From contig NZ_LQOU01000002.1 of NCBI RefSeq assembly GCF_002102155.1, forward strand, positions 62,001 to 126,000: a stretch of 64,000 bases of DNA, in the 5' to 3' direction. The position numbers were made by a program, and so were the translations under genes. Below, piece after piece: positions 21,986-33,351 of the stretch (position 1 is the stretch's first letter; the number at the start of each line of letters is the position of its first letter). The stretch comes from Mycobacterium europaeum. GTDB lineage: Bacteria > Actinomycetota > Actinomycetes > Mycobacteriales > Mycobacteriaceae. Under the pieces are notes generated by a model. It had not been told where the DNA came from, made no database searches, and saw only the letters and a program-made list of their open reading frames with translations.

Positions 21986-22021
21986 GGGGCTTTTGTCCCA
22001 GCGCCCGGGGACTTTCGGTTC
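21986..22021 (+). promoter_or_regulatory. Two DosR-like boxes upstream of chaA
   Basis: GGGGCTTTTGTCCC (21986-21999) matches the DosR core GGGACTWWAGTCCC at 12 of 14 positions. GGGACTTTCGGTTC (22008-22021) matches at 10 of 14. Their starts are 22 bp apart, about two helical turns, as is common for paired DosR sites. They lie about 52-90 bp before chaA and between it and the divergent whiB gene. This is a motif match by eye only. Confidence 0.4.
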
Positions 22022-22072
22022 AAACAACTCCGAAGTCGCCCGATCGGGTGCCGTCGATGAGAATGGCGATCG

Positions 22073-23164
22073 ATGTTGAGACGGATGTCGTGGACCGCGG
22101 TCGTACCGCTGCTTGCCGTCGGCGTGCTGGCCGTGATCTGGGGCGAGCGGCTCAGTCCGGCACTCGCCGTGCTGGCGGCGGCGTTTCTCATCGGGGCAGT
22201 GCTGGCCGCGGTGCATCACGCGGAGGTGGTCGCGGCCCGGGTCGGCGAGCCGTTCGGGTCGCTGGTGCTCGCGGCCGCGGTGACCGTGATCGAGGTGGCC
22301 CTCATCGTCGAGCTGATGGCGTCCGGGGGCAACGAGGCCGCGACGCTGGCCAGGGACACGGTGTTCGCCGCGGTGATGATCACCACCAACGGCATCGCGG
22401 GTCTGTCGCTGCTGATGGGTTCCCGGCGTTATGGCGTCACGCTGTTCAACGCCGAGGGCAGCGGCGCCGCGCTGGCCACCCTCACCACCCTGGCGACGCT
22501 GAGCCTGGTGCTGCCGGCGTTCACGACCAGCGGCCTGGGCAAGGAATTCTCGCCCGGGCAGCTCGCCTTCGCGGCGGTCGCCTCACTCCTGCTCTACCTG
22601 GTCTTCGTCTTCACCCAGACGGTGCGGCACCGCGACTTCTTCCTGCCGGTCGCACAGCGGGGGCAGAAGCGGCTGTTCGAGGACGAGAGCCACGCGGACC
22701 CGCCGAGCCGCGGCGCGGCGCTGGGCAGCCTGGCGCTGCTGCTGGTCGCCCTGGGCGCGGTGGTGGGGCTGGCCGAGGAGGAGTCGCCGGCCGTCGAGAG
22801 CGCGGTGACGGCGGCGGGATTCCCGCAGTCCTTCGTCGGCGTCGTGATCGCCGCCCTGGTCCTGCTGCCGGAAACCCTGGCCGCGGTGCGCGCCGCGCGC
22901 CAGGGCCGCATCCAGATCAGCCTGAACCTGGCCTACGGCTCGGCGATGGCCAGCATCGGGCTGACCATCCCGGCGATCGCGCTGGCGTCGATCTGGCTGA
23001 AGGGGCCGCTGGTGCTCGGCCTGGGCGCCATCCAGCTGGTGCTACTGGCGCTGACGGTGGTCATCAGCATGCTGACGGTCGTCCCGGGGCGGGCGACCCG
23101 GCTGCAGGGCGAGGTGCACCTGGTGCTGTTGGCCGCGTACGTGTTCCTGGCCATCAGCCCCTGA
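22073..23164 (+). CDS. chaA: Ca2+/H+ (cation/proton) antiporter, ChaA type
   Basis: A 363-residue membrane protein of the CaCA superfamily with two homologous halves of about five helices each, separated by a charged loop near 185-205 and an E-E-E-S cluster near 232. Each half has an alpha-repeat: the first around T-V-I-E-V-A-L-I-V-E with N-G-I-A-G, the second around L-L-P-E-T-L-A and N-L-A-Y-G-S-A-M-A-S. It fits Rv1607. It should export Ca2+ or Na+/K+ in exchange for protons. ATG at 22073. Confidence 0.9.
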   Translation: MLRRMSWTAVVPLLAVGVLAVIWGERLSPALAVLAAAFLIGAVLAAVHHAEVVAARVGEPFGSLVLAAAVTVIEVALIVELMASGGNEAATLARDTVFAAVMITTNGIAGLSLLMGSRRYGVTLFNAEGSGAALATLTTLATLSLVLPAFTTSGLGKEFSPGQLAFAAVASLLLYLVFVFTQTVRHRDFFLPVAQRGQKRLFEDESHADPPSRGAALGSLALLLVALGAVVGLAEEESPAVESAVTAAGFPQSFVGVVIAALVLLPETLAAVRAARQGRIQISLNLAYGSAMASIGLTIPAIALASIWLKGPLVLGLGAIQLVLLALTVVISMLTVVPGRATRLQGEVHLVLLAAYVFLAISP

Positions 23165-23167
23165 CGC

Positions 23168-23623
23168 TCAGTGGGCGCGCAGCGTCTGAAGCGCCTTGTC
23201 GGCGTGGCTGTCCATGTTGAACTCGCTGGAGATGACGTCGAGCACCCTGCGATCGGTGTCGATGACGAAGGTGGTGCGCTTGACCGGCATCAGCTTGCCG
23301 AGCAGGCCGCGCTTGACCCCGAACTGCGCGGCGACGGTGCCGTCGGGGTCGGACAGCAGCGGATAGTCGAACTTCTGCATGTCGGCGAACTTGGCCTGTT
23401 TGTGCACGGGATCGACGCTGATGCCGACCCGGGTGGTCCCCACGGCGGCGAATTCGGCGGCCAGGTCCCGGAAGTGGCAGGCCTCCTTGGTGCAGCCCGG
23501 CGTCATCGCAGCGGGGTAGAAGAACAGCACGACGGGTCCGCCGGCGAGCAGGTCGCTGAGCTTGCGTGGCGTCCCCGCCTGATCGGGAAGTTCGAAGTCC
23601 GCGACGGTGTCTCCGGGTTTCAT
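23168..23623 (-). CDS. bcpB: Thioredoxin-dependent peroxiredoxin (BCP family)
   Basis: A 151-residue peroxiredoxin that reduces hydrogen and organic peroxides. Peroxidatic C44 sits in M-T-P-G-C-T-K-E-A-C, with the resolving C49 five residues later, as in atypical BCP enzymes. The ATG at 23623 gives the standard N-terminus M-K-P-G-D. Convergent with chaA (3 nt apart) and divergent from trpE. Longer in-frame starts overlap trpE and are rejected. Confidence 0.9.
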   Translation of the reverse strand: MKPGDTVADFELPDQAGTPRKLSDLLAGGPVVLFFYPAAMTPGCTKEACHFRDLAAEFAAVGTTRVGISVDPVHKQAKFADMQKFDYPLLSDPDGTVAAQFGVKRGLLGKLMPVKRTTFVIDTDRRVLDVISSEFNMDSHADKALQTLRAH

Positions 23624-23705
23624 GCCGCGAGCGTAACGCCACGGCGACTCCCGGGCCCACCAGCGCAGCCCCGTCACGCCCGCGGGCGCCCGGGCCCACG
23701 TCTGC

Positions 23706-23711
23706 GAGGAT
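23706..23711 (+). promoter_or_regulatory. Likely -10 of a leaderless trpE transcript
   Basis: GAGGAT lies six bases before the trpE GTG at 23718. It differs from TANNNT only at the first base. No ribosome site lies between them, and no leader peptide or attenuator was seen in the short bcpB-trpE gap. Confidence 0.4.
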
Positions 23712-23717
23712 GGTCCG

Positions 23718-25256
23718 GTGCACGCCCACCTCGCCGCGACGACCTCACGAGAGGCCTTCCGCCAGCTCGCAGCCGAGCACCGCGTGGTTCCGGTGACCCG
23801 CAAGGTGCTGGCCGACAGCGAGACGCCGCTGTCGGCCTACCGCAAGCTCGCCGCCAATCGCCCGGGCACGTTCCTGCTGGAATCCGCCGAGCACGGCCGA
23901 TCCTGGTCGCGCTGGTCGTTCATCGGCGCCGGCGCGCCGTCGGCGTTGACCGTCCGCGACGGCGAAGCGGTCTGGCTGGGCGCCGTGCCACAGGACGCGC
24001 CCACCGGCGGTGACCCGCTGCTGGCGCTGCGGGCCACCCTCGAGCTGTTGGCCACCGGGACCCTGCCGGGGCTGCCGCCGCTGTCCGGCGGGATGGTCGG
24101 CCTGTTCGCCTACGACATGGTGCGGCGCCTGGAACGCCTGCCCGAACTTGCCGTCGACGACCTGCACCTGCCGGACATGCTGCTGTTGCTGGCCACCGAC
24201 GTGGCGGCGGTCGACCACCACGAGGGCACCATCACGCTGATCGCGAACGCGGTGAACTGGAACGGCACCGACGAGCGGGTCGACGAGGCCTACGACGACG
24301 CGGTCGCCCGCCTGGACGTGATGACCTCGGCGCTCGGCCAGCCGCTGCCGTCCACGGTCGCCACGTTCGACCGCCCCGAACCCCGGTACCGCGCGCAGCG
24401 CAGCGTCGAGGAGTACGGGAAGATCGTCGACTACCTCGTCGACCAGATCGCCGCCGGCGAGGCCTTCCAGGTCGTGCCCTCGCAGCGGTTCGAGGTGGAC
24501 ACCGACGTCGACCCCATCGACGTGTACCGCATGCTGCGGGTCACCAACCCCAGCCCCTACATGTACCTGCTGCATGTCCCCAATGGCCATGGGGGAACGG
24601 ACTTTTCGGTCGTGGGCTCCAGCCCGGAGGCGCTGGTCACCGTTCACGACGGCTGGGCGACGACGCATCCGATCGCCGGCACCCGGTGGCGCGGACAGAC
24701 CGAGGAAGAGGATCAGCTGCTCGAAAAGGAACTGCTGGCCGACGAGAAGGAACGCGCCGAGCACCTGATGCTGGTCGACCTGGGCCGCAACGACCTCGGC
24801 CGGGTGTGCGCGCCGGGCACCGTGCGGGTCGAGGATTACAGCCACATCGAGCGCTACAGCCACGTCATGCACCTGGTGTCGACGGTGACGGGGATGCTCG
24901 CCGAGGGCCGGACGGCGCTAGACGCGGTGACTGCCTGCTTCCCGGCCGGCACGCTGTCGGGCGCGCCGAAGGTGCGGGCCATGGAGCTGATCGAGGAGGT
25001 GGAGAAGACGCGGCGCGGCCTCTACGGCGGCGTGGTCGGCTATCTCGACTTCGCCGGCAACGCCGACTTCGCGATCGCCATCCGCACCGCGCTGATGCGC
25101 GACGGCACCGCCTATGTGCAGGCCGGCGGCGGGGTGGTGGCCGACTCCAACGGCCCGTACGAGTACACCGAGGCGTCCAACAAGGCGCGCGCGGTGCTGG
25201 GCGCGATCGCCGCCGCCGAGACGCTGACCGCCCCGGAGGCCGGCCCCCATGACTGA
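23718..25256 (+). CDS. trpE: Anthranilate synthase component I
   Basis: A 512-residue chorismate-using enzyme that makes anthranilate with ammonia from a TrpG/PabA-type amidotransferase encoded elsewhere. N-terminal L-L-E-S-A and the serine region nearby form the tryptophan feedback site. The C-terminal catalytic half shows [14 protein letters not shown]-x-[24 protein letters not shown] and the final [10 protein letters not shown]. The GTG at 23718 gives the family length. A GC-rich palindrome at 24578-24594 encodes the small loop N-G-H-G-G. Confidence 0.95.
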   Translation: MHAHLAATTSREAFRQLAAEHRVVPVTRKVLADSETPLSAYRKLAANRPGTFLLESAEHGRSWSRWSFIGAGAPSALTVRDGEAVWLGAVPQDAPTGGDPLLALRATLELLATGTLPGLPPLSGGMVGLFAYDMVRRLERLPELAVDDLHLPDMLLLLATDVAAVDHHEGTITLIANAVNWNGTDERVDEAYDDAVARLDVMTSALGQPLPSTVATFDRPEPRYRAQRSVEEYGKIVDYLVDQIAAGEAFQVVPSQRFEVDTDVDPIDVYRMLRVTNPSPYMYLLHVPNGHGGTDFSVVGSSPEALVTVHDGWATTHPIAGTRWRGQTEEEDQLLEKELLADEKERAEHLMLVDLGRNDLGRVCAPGTVRVEDYSHIERYSHVMHLVSTVTGMLAEGRTALDAVTACFPAGTLSGAPKVRAMELIEEVEKTRRGLYGGVVGYLDFAGNADFAIAIRTALMRDGTAYVQAGGGVVADSNGPYEYTEASNKARAVLGAIAAAETLTAPEAGPHD

Positions 25257-25926
25257 GGCCCGGCCCGCCCGGCGGGCCCGGTTGGCCGTCGGGGTGGCCC
25301 AGGTGTTGCTGGTGGGGTCCGCGGCGGCGTTGTGGGCGGCGTCGCGGCTGCCGTGGGTGGTGATCCGGTCGTTCGACGGGCTGGGGCCGCCGCGGGAGGT
25401 GACGCTGTCCGGCGCGTCGTGGTCGACGGCGCTGCTGCCGTTGGCGGTGCTCATGCTGGCGGCGGCCGTGGCGGCGATCGCGGTGCGCGGCTGGCCACTG
25501 CGGGCGCTGGCGGGGCTGCTGGCAGTGGCCAGCCTGGCCGTCGGATACCTGGGCGTCAGTCTGTGGGCGCTCCCCGACGTCGCCGTGCGCGGTGCCGATC
25601 TGGCGCACGTCGCGGTGATGACGCTGGTGGGCAGCGAGCGGCGCTACGTCGGCGCGGGCATCGCGGTGGCCGCCGCGGCCTGCACCCTGGTCGCGGCCGT
25701 CCTGTTGCTGCGGTCGGCCGGCGATTCCGGGTCGGCGAGGCTGAGCGCGGAAAAGTATGCGGCCCCGGCGACGCGCCGCTCGAATGCGCTACGCGACGAC
25801 GCCGATGGCGCGATGCTGGAGCAGCCGGAGACGCCGGAAATGTCGGAGCGGATGATCTGGGACGCGCTTGACGAGGGTCGCGACCCGACCGATCGGGCCC
25901 GCGACTCGGACACCGAGGGTCGGTGA
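25249..25926 (+). CDS. Trp operon-associated membrane protein (Oprn_Chp family)
   Basis: A 225-residue protein with four hydrophobic helices in the first 160 residues and an acidic, hydrophilic C-terminal tail. It belongs to the actinobacterial family found between trpE and trpC (TIGR02234, Rv1610). Function is unknown. A role in the membrane linked to tryptophan synthesis is only suggested by position. It starts 8 nt inside trpE. Confidence 0.87.
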   Translation: MTEARPARRARLAVGVAQVLLVGSAAALWAASRLPWVVIRSFDGLGPPREVTLSGASWSTALLPLAVLMLAAAVAAIAVRGWPLRALAGLLAVASLAVGYLGVSLWALPDVAVRGADLAHVAVMTLVGSERRYVGAGIAVAAAACTLVAAVLLLRSAGDSGSARLSAEKYAAPATRRSNALRDDADGAMLEQPETPEMSERMIWDALDEGRDPTDRARDSDTEGR

Positions 25927-26039
25927 CGGGCCGCGAGCCGGGGGCCGCTACCCTTCATTCACGTCGTCGCAATCGGCTCCGGTTCGTCAGGTTGGCTGTG
26001 GGGTGACGATGGTTGACAGCGCGAAGGGAAGCAACAGGC

Positions 26040-26858
26040 ATGAGTCCGGCTACCGTGCTTGACTCCATCCTCGAGGGAGTCCGGGCCGACGTCGCCGCGC
26101 GCGAAGCCCTCATCAGCTTGTCCGAGATCAAGGCCGCCGCTGCGGCCGCGCCTCCACCGCTTGACGTGATGGCCGCGCTGCGCGAGCCCGGCATCGGGGT
26201 CATCGCCGAAGTCAAGCGCGCCAGTCCCTCGGCGGGTTCCCTGGCCACCATTGCCGATCCGGCGAAACTGGCCCGCGCGTACGAGGGTGGCGGAGCCCGG
26301 ATCATCAGCGTGCTGACCGAGGAGCGACGGTTCCGCGGGTCGCTCGACGACCTCGACGCGGTCCGGGCCGCCGTCTCGATACCGGTGTTGCGCAAAGACT
26401 TTGTGGTGCAGCCCTATCAGATCCACGAAGCGCGCGCGCACGGCGCCGACATGTTGTTGCTCATCGTTGCCGCGCTGGACCAGTCCGCGCTGGTGTCGAT
26501 GCTCGACCGCACCGAATCGCTGGGCATGACGGCCCTTGTCGAGGTGCACACCGAGGAGGAGGCCGACCGCGCGCTGCAGGCGGGCGCCAACGTAATCGGC
26601 GTCAACGCACGCGATCTCGCGACGCTGGAAGTCGACCGCGATTGCTTTGCGCGCATCGCCCCCGGCCTGCCCAGCAAGGTGATCAGGATCGCCGAGTCCG
26701 GTGTCCGCGGCACCGGGGACCTGTTGGCGTATGCCGGCGCCGGCGCGGACGCCGTTCTGGTGGGCGAGGGTCTGGTCAAAAGCGGTGACCCGCGCGCGGC
26801 GGTCGCCGACCTGGTCACCGCGGGCACCCACCCGTCCTGTCCGAAGCCGTCTCGCTAG
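26040..26858 (+). CDS. trpC: Indole-3-glycerol phosphate synthase
   Basis: A 272-residue TIM barrel closing the indole ring from Cd[13 protein letters not shown] holds the catalytic lysine and glutamate, followed by L-R-K-D-F-V, G-V-N-A-R-D-L and I-A-E-S-G-V. The ATG at 26040 yields exactly the M. tuberculosis length, whereas 26013 would extend it without support. Monofunctional, not fused to TrpF. A TACCCT at 25949-25954 could be its own -10 with an 80-nt leader. Confidence 0.95.
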   Translation: MSPATVLDSILEGVRADVAAREALISLSEIKAAAAAAPPPLDVMAALREPGIGVIAEVKRASPSAGSLATIADPAKLARAYEGGGARIISVLTEERRFRGSLDDLDAVRAAVSIPVLRKDFVVQPYQIHEARAHGADMLLLIVAALDQSALVSMLDRTESLGMTALVEVHTEEEADRALQAGANVIGVNARDLATLEVDRDCFARIAPGLPSKVIRIAESGVRGTGDLLAYAGAGADAVLVGEGLVKSGDPRAAVADLVTAGTHPSCPKPSR

Positions 26859-26872
26859 TCGTCAAGTCGCTG

Positions 26873-28138
26873 GTGATGGTCAACGTGTCCCGCCCGGACC
26901 TTCCCCGTCCGAGTGCAGCCGTCGCGGAACCCACCAGCCACGAACCCGATGCGGGAGGCCATTTCGGGGTTTACGGCGGCCGCTACGTCGCGGAGGCGTT
27001 GATGGCGGTGATCGAAGAGGTCACCGCCGCCTACGAGAAGGAACGCATCAACCCCGATTTCCTGGACACCCTGGACGATCTGCAGGCCAACTACGCCGGC
27101 CGCCCGTCCCCGCTGTACGAGGCCACCCGGCTGTCCGAGCACGCCGGCGCGGCGCGCATCTTCCTCAAGCGAGAAGACCTGAACCACACCGGTTCTCACA
27201 AGATCAACAACGTGCTCGGTCAGGCGTTGTTGGCCAAGCGGATGGGCAAGACCCGGGTCATCGCCGAGACGGGCGCCGGCCAGCACGGCGTCGCCACCGC
27301 CACCGCATGCGCCTTGCTCGGCCTCGAATGTGTCGTCTACATGGGCGCGGTGGACACCGCGCGCCAGGCGCTCAACGTGGCGCGGATGCGCCTGCTGGGC
27401 GCCGAGGTCGTCTCCGTGGAAAGCGGCTCGAAAACGCTCAAAGACGCCATCAACGAGGCGTTTCGTGACTGGGTGACCAACGCCGACCGCACCTATTACT
27501 GCTTCGGCACCGCCGCGGGGCCGCATCCGTTTCCGGCGATGGTGCGCGATTTTCAGCGCATCATCGGGCTCGAGGCGCGCGTACAGATCCAGGCCCAGGC
27601 GGGCCGGTTGCCCGACGCGGTCGTGGCCTGTGTCGGCGGCGGATCCAACGCCATCGGCATCTTCCACCCGTTCATCGACGACGCGGGGGTGCGCCTGGTC
27701 GGCTTCGAGGCGGCCGGAGACGGTGTCGAAACCGGAAGGCACGCCGCGACATTCGCGGGCGGTTCGCCCGGCGCCTTCCAGGGGTCGTTCTCTTACCTGC
27801 TGCAGGACGAGGACGGCCAGACCATCGAATCGCATTCCATCTCAGCGGGTTTGGATTACCCGGGGGTGGGGCCCGAGCACGCGTACCTCAAGGAGACCGG
27901 GCGCGCCGAATACCGGCCGATCACCGACGCCGAGGCGATGGACGCGTTCGCGCTGCTGTGCCGCACCGAGGGGATCATCCCGGCGATCGAATCGGCGCAC
28001 GCGGTCGCCGGCGCGGTCAAGCTCGGTCTCGAGCTGGGGCCGGGGGCCATCATCGTGGTGAACCTGTCGGGTCGCGGCGACAAGGACGTCGAGACGGCCG
28101 CGAAATGGTTCGGCCTGATGGGGCCCAGCGAACGATGA
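26873..28138 (+). CDS. trpB: Tryptophan synthase beta chain
   Basis: A 421-residue PLP enzyme joining indole and serine. The PLP lysine is in H-T-G-S-H-K-I-N-N, with [10 protein letters not shown] for the substrate carboxylate and C-V-G-G-G-S-N for the phosphate. The GTG at 26873 or ATG at 26876 are equivalent choices. The N-terminus is about 20 residues longer than in E. coli, as in other mycobacteria. It overlaps trpA by ATGA. Confidence 0.96.
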   Translation: MMVNVSRPDLPRPSAAVAEPTSHEPDAGGHFGVYGGRYVAEALMAVIEEVTAAYEKERINPDFLDTLDDLQANYAGRPSPLYEATRLSEHAGAARIFLKREDLNHTGSHKINNVLGQALLAKRMGKTRVIAETGAGQHGVATATACALLGLECVVYMGAVDTARQALNVARMRLLGAEVVSVESGSKTLKDAINEAFRDWVTNADRTYYCFGTAAGPHPFPAMVRDFQRIIGLEARVQIQAQAGRLPDAVVACVGGGSNAIGIFHPFIDDAGVRLVGFEAAGDGVETGRHAATFAGGSPGAFQGSFSYLLQDEDGQTIESHSISAGLDYPGVGPEHAYLKETGRAEYRPITDAEAMDAFALLCRTEGIIPAIESAHAVAGAVKLGLELGPGAIIVVNLSGRGDKDVETAAKWFGLMGPSER

Positions 28139-28946
28139 GCGTGGAACAGCGGCAAGCCAGCAGGCTCGGGCCGGTCTTCGACGCGTGCCGCGAGGAGGAT
28201 CGCGCCGCGCTGATCGGTTACCTGCCCACCGGTTACCCCGACGTGCGGGCCTCGGTGGACGGAATGCTGGCCCTGGTCGAATCGGGTTGCGACATCATCG
28301 AAGTCGGTGTGCCCTACTCCGATCCCGGTATGGACGGGCCGACCATCGCACGCGCCACCGAGCTCGCGCTGCACGGGGGAGTGCGGGTCCGCGACACGCT
28401 GGCCGCCGTCGAGGCGATCAGTGCGGCCGGCGGCCGCGCGGTGGTGATGACGTATTGGAATCCGGTATTGCGGTACGGGGTGGACGCCTTCGCGCGTGAT
28501 CTCGCGGCCGCCGGAGGCCACGGCCTGATCACACCGGACCTCATCCCCGACGAAGCCGGGCCGTGGCTGGCGGCAGCTGAGGAGCATCGGTTGGATCGCA
28601 TTTTTCTGGTGGCGCCGTCCTCGACGCCGCAACGGTTGGCGATGACCGTCGAGGTATCGCGGGGATTCGTCTACGCTGCTTCCACGATGGGGGTGACGGG
28701 TGCGCGGGACGCGGTGTCGCAGGCCGCGCCCGAACTGGTGCGACGGGTAAAGGCCGTGTCGGACATCCCGGTCGGGGTCGGCCTGGGCGTGCGGTCGCGG
28801 GAGCAGGCGGCGCAGATCGCCAGCTACGCCGACGGTGTGATCGTCGGGTCCGCCCTGGTGTCGGCGCTGGGCGACGGCGGGTTGCCCGCGCTGCGCGCGC
28901 TCACCGGGGAACTGGCCGCCGGCGTTCGGCAGAGGGCGTCCGGCCG

Positions 28947-28950
<4 letters not shown>
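28135..28950 (+). CDS. trpA: Tryptophan synthase alpha chain
   Basis: A 271-residue TIM barrel cleaving indole-glycerol phosphate to indole, which is channelled to TrpB. The catalytic glutamate is in [11 protein letters not shown] and the aspartate in [15 protein letters not shown] and G-V-G-L-G-V-R bind the phosphate. The second aspartate-rich motif reads D-P-G-M-D-G-P. Coupled by 4-nt overlaps to trpB before it and lgt after it. Confidence 0.96.
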
Positions 28951-30347
<1,397 letters not shown>

Positions 30348-30395
30348 CGGGCACGACTGCCGGCCGCACGCCGCGCGGTCTGGCATGCTGAACAC

Positions 30396-30833
30396 GTGAC
30401 GCAAACCGAATCCGCCGGACACGCGGTGGAACAGTGTCACGGACGGCGTCAGCACCGGTACGTCGCGGCCGGAACCGCCCTGGCGCTGGGGGGCGCGCTG
30501 GGCTACGTCGGGCTGGTCGACCCGCACAACCCGCATTCGGTGTATCCGCAGTGCCCCTTCAAATGGCTCACCGGCTGGAACTGCCCGTTCTGCGGTGGCC
30601 TGCGGATGACGCACGACCTGCTGCACGGCCACCTGGCCGCCGCCGTCAACGACAATCTTTTCCTGCTGATCGGCATCCCCCTGCTGGCCGGATGGCTGCT
30701 GATCCGCCGCGGCCGGGGCAAGCCGGCGCCGTCGACGCCGGCCTGGCTGGCGATGACGCTGGCCGTCATCGCGTGGACGGTCGTGCGTAACCTGCCCGGC
30801 TTCCCGCTGTTTCCGGCGATTCAGAGTGGGTAA
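30396..30833 (+). CDS. DUF2752 membrane protein
   Basis: A 145-residue protein with about three hydrophobic helices and the DUF2752 hallmark C-P-F-K-W-L-T-G-W-N-C-P-F-C-G-G-L-R, whose three cysteines may bind a metal or form disulfides. It resembles Rv1616. Function is unknown. The GTG start is at 30396. Rv1615, which precedes it in M. tuberculosis, is missing here. Confidence 0.85.
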   Translation: MTQTESAGHAVEQCHGRRQHRYVAAGTALALGGALGYVGLVDPHNPHSVYPQCPFKWLTGWNCPFCGGLRMTHDLLHGHLAAAVNDNLFLLIGIPLLAGWLLIRRGRGKPAPSTPAWLAMTLAVIAWTVVRNLPGFPLFPAIQSG

Positions 30834-30885
30834 CGGGCCCATCGCGCGAACACCGTTCGGTCGGACCGGGCTGCTCGCACGCGAC

Positions 30886-30891
30886 TATGCT
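30886..30891 (+). promoter_or_regulatory. -10 of a likely leaderless pykA transcript
   Basis: TATGCT (TANNNT) lies eight bases before the GTG at 30900. No ribosome site separates them. Transcription would begin at or next to the start codon, as for many mycobacterial genes. Confidence 0.5.
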
Positions 30892-30899
30892 GTGTCGGC

Positions 30900-32318
30900 G
30901 TGAGTAGACGCGGGAAGATCGTCTGCACCCTTGGCCCTGCGACGAATTCGGATGAGATGATTCTGGCGCTGGTCGAGGCCGGAATGGACGTCGCCCGGTT
31001 GAACTTCAGTCACGGCGACTACTCCGACCACAAGGCCGCCTACGAGCGCGTGCGGGCCGCTTCGGACACCACCGGCCGCGCCGTCGGTGTGCTCGCCGAC
31101 CTGCAGGGGCCGAAGATCCGGCTGGGGCGTTTCGCGACCGGGTCCACGTACTGGGCCGACGGCGAAACCGTGTGCATCACCGTCGCGGACTGCGAAGGCA
31201 CCCACGACCGCGTGTCGACCACCTACAAGAATCTGGCCGCCGACGCGACGGTCGGGGACCGGGTGCTGGTCGACGACGGCAAGGTCGGCCTGGTCGTCGA
31301 GCGCATCGACGGCGGCGACGTCATCTGCACCGTCGAAGAGGGCGGCCCCGTCAGCAACAACAAGGGCATCTCGCTGCCCGGCATGAACGTGTCCGCACCG
31401 GCCTTGTCGGAGAAGGACATCGATGACCTCACGTTCGCGCTGGACCTCGGTGTGGACCTGGTGGCGCTGTCGTTCGTGCGCTCGCCGTCCGACGTCGAGT
31501 TGGTGCACGAGGTGATGGACCGGATCGGGCGGCGGGTGCCGGTGATCGCCAAGCTGGAAAAGCCGGAGGCCGTCGACAATTTGGAAGCGATCGTGCTGGC
31601 CTTCGACGCCATCATGGTGGCCCGCGGCGACCTCGGTGTCGAGCTGCCGCTCGAGGAGGTGCCGCTGGTGCAGAAGCGGGCCATCCAGATGGCCCGGGAG
31701 AACGCCAAACCCGTGATCGTGGCGACCCAGATGCTCGACTCCATGATCGAGAACTCGCGGCCCACGCGAGCCGAGGCCTCCGACGTCGCCAACGCGGTGC
31801 TCGACGGGGCCGACGCGGTGATGTTGTCCGGCGAAACGTCGGTGGGGAAGTATCCGCTGGCCGCCGTCCGGACCATGTCCCGAATCATCTGCGCCGTCGA
31901 GGACAATTCCACCGCCGCCCCCCCGCTGACGCACGTGCCGCGCACCAAGCGCGGGGTGATCTCGTACGCCGCCCGCGACATCGGCGAGCGGCTGGACGCC
32001 AAGGCGCTGGTCGCCTTCACCCAGTCCGGTGACACCGTCAAGCGGCTGGCGCGCCTGCATACCCCGCTGCCGCTGCTGGCCTTCACCGCATGGCCGGAGG
32101 TGCGCAGCCAGCTCGCCATGACCTGGGGCACCGAGACGTTCATTGTGCCGATGATGACGTCCACCGACGGCATGATCCGCCAGGTCGACCAGTCGCTGCT
32201 CGAGCTCGGCCGCTACAAGCGCGGTGACCTGGTGGTCATCGTCGCCGGCGCGCCACCTGGCACAGTGGGTTCGACCAACCTGATCCACGTGCACCGGATC
32301 GGGGAGGACGACGTTTAG
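30900..32318 (+). CDS. pykA: Pyruvate kinase
   Basis: A 472-residue glycolytic enzyme producing pyruvate and ATP from PEP. K-I-V-C-T-L-G-P-A opens the barrel. The B domain follows D-L-Q-G-P-K-I-R. The PK signature with the catalytic lysine is V-I-A-K-L-E-K-P-E. M-V-A-R-G-D-L-G-V-E holds the metal ligands. The C-terminal third is the allosteric domain. Only one pyruvate kinase gene is usual in mycobacteria. The GTG start follows a -10 directly. Confidence 0.96.
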   Translation: MSRRGKIVCTLGPATNSDEMILALVEAGMDVARLNFSHGDYSDHKAAYERVRAASDTTGRAVGVLADLQGPKIRLGRFATGSTYWADGETVCITVADCEGTHDRVSTTYKNLAADATVGDRVLVDDGKVGLVVERIDGGDVICTVEEGGPVSNNKGISLPGMNVSAPALSEKDIDDLTFALDLGVDLVALSFVRSPSDVELVHEVMDRIGRRVPVIAKLEKPEAVDNLEAIVLAFDAIMVARGDLGVELPLEEVPLVQKRAIQMARENAKPVIVATQMLDSMIENSRPTRAEASDVANAVLDGADAVMLSGETSVGKYPLAAVRTMSRIICAVEDNSTAAPPLTHVPRTKRGVISYAARDIGERLDAKALVAFTQSGDTVKRLARLHTPLPLLAFTAWPEVRSQLAMTWGTETFIVPMMTSTDGMIRQVDQSLLELGRYKRGDLVVIVAGAPPGTVGSTNLIHVHRIGEDDV

Positions 32319-32341
32319 CGCCCACACCCAAGGAGCCCGCG

Positions 32342-33217
32342 ATCAGCACGAATTCTGATTTCGAGGAACTGCTGGCGACGCTCGACCTCAACCGCGTCAC
32401 CGATGAGCTCTTCGTCGGGTCTCATCCCAGCAAGAACCCGATGCGGACCTTCGGTGGCCAGCTCATGGCCCAGTCCTTCGTCGCGAGCAGCCGCACGCTG
32501 GTCCGCGATGACCTGCCGCCCAGCGCGCTGTCGGTGCACTTCGTCAACGGGGGCGACACCGCCAAGGACATCGAGTTCCACGTCATCAAGCTGCGCGACG
32601 AGCGGCGCTTCGCCAATCGGCGCGTCGACGCCGTGCAGGACGGCGTCCTGTTGTCCTCGGCGATGGTCTCCTACATGGCCGGCGGCCGCGGCCTCGAACA
32701 CGCCGTCGACCCGCCGCGGGTGGGCGAGCCGGAGACGCAGCCGCCGATCGGCGAGCTGCTCCGCGGCTACGAGGAGACCGTCCCGCACTTCGTCAACGCC
32801 CTGCAGCCGATCGAATGGCGCTACACCAACGATCCGGCCTGGGTGATGCGCGAGAAGGGCGATCGGCTGCCGCACAATCGGGTGTGGATGAAGGCCGGCG
32901 GCGCCATGCCGGACGACCCGGTCCTGCACGCCGCGACCATGGTGTACTCCTCGGACACCACCGTGCTGGACTCGGTGATCACCACCCACGGCCTGTCGTG
33001 GGGGTTCGACCGCATCTTCGCCGCCTCCGCCAACCATTCCATCTGGTTTCACCGGCAGGTCAACTTCGACGACTGGGTGCTGTATTCGACGTCGTCACCC
33101 GTGGCCGCGGATTCGCGCGGGCTGGGCACCGGTCACTTCTTCGATCGCTCAGGGCGGGTGCTCGCCACGGTGGTCCAGGAAGGGGTCCTGAAATACTTTC
33201 CGCCCGCCCGCCGATAG
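32342..33217 (+). CDS. tesB: Acyl-CoA thioesterase II (TesB), apparent ATC start
   Basis: A double hot-dog thioesterase cleaving medium- to long-chain acyl-CoA. F-G-G-Q-L-M-A-Q-S-F and the catalytic region D-S-V-I-T-T-H are clear. The conserved N-terminus (F-E-E-L-L-A-T-L-D-L-N-R through S-H-P-S-K-N-P) is encoded upstream of the first ATG at 32441, so that ATG cannot be the real start. No ATG, GTG or TTG occurs in frame before it. An AAGGAG at 32330-32335 is perfectly spaced in front of ATC at 32342, giving a 291-residue protein near the expected size. Either ATC is used, or ATG was lost by mutation or sequencing error. Confidence 0.85.
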   Translation: MSTNSDFEELLATLDLNRVTDELFVGSHPSKNPMRTFGGQLMAQSFVASSRTLVRDDLPPSALSVHFVNGGDTAKDIEFHVIKLRDERRFANRRVDAVQDGVLLSSAMVSYMAGGRGLEHAVDPPRVGEPETQPPIGELLRGYEETVPHFVNALQPIEWRYTNDPAWVMREKGDRLPHNRVWMKAGGAMPDDPVLHAATMVYSSDTTVLDSVITTHGLSWGFDRIFAASANHSIWFHRQVNFDDWVLYSTSSPVAADSRGLGTGHFFDRSGRVLATVVQEGVLKYFPPARR

Positions 33218-33351
33218 ACAGGTCGGATACCCGCAGCACATCGCGCTGAGTCCGGCCCGGCAGGGGCGGGGCCCGCGCGTAAATTTTCAGCAGCCGGGTA
33301 TTCGGTGCGGAGGCGGCAATGCGCCGCCAGCCAGCGCATCGGGAGGTGGTT

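Noticed and set aside
23624-23717. Tryptophan leader peptide or attenuator before trpE
   Set aside because: The gap is 94 nt, has no Trp codon run and no clear alternative hairpins, and trpE looks leaderless.
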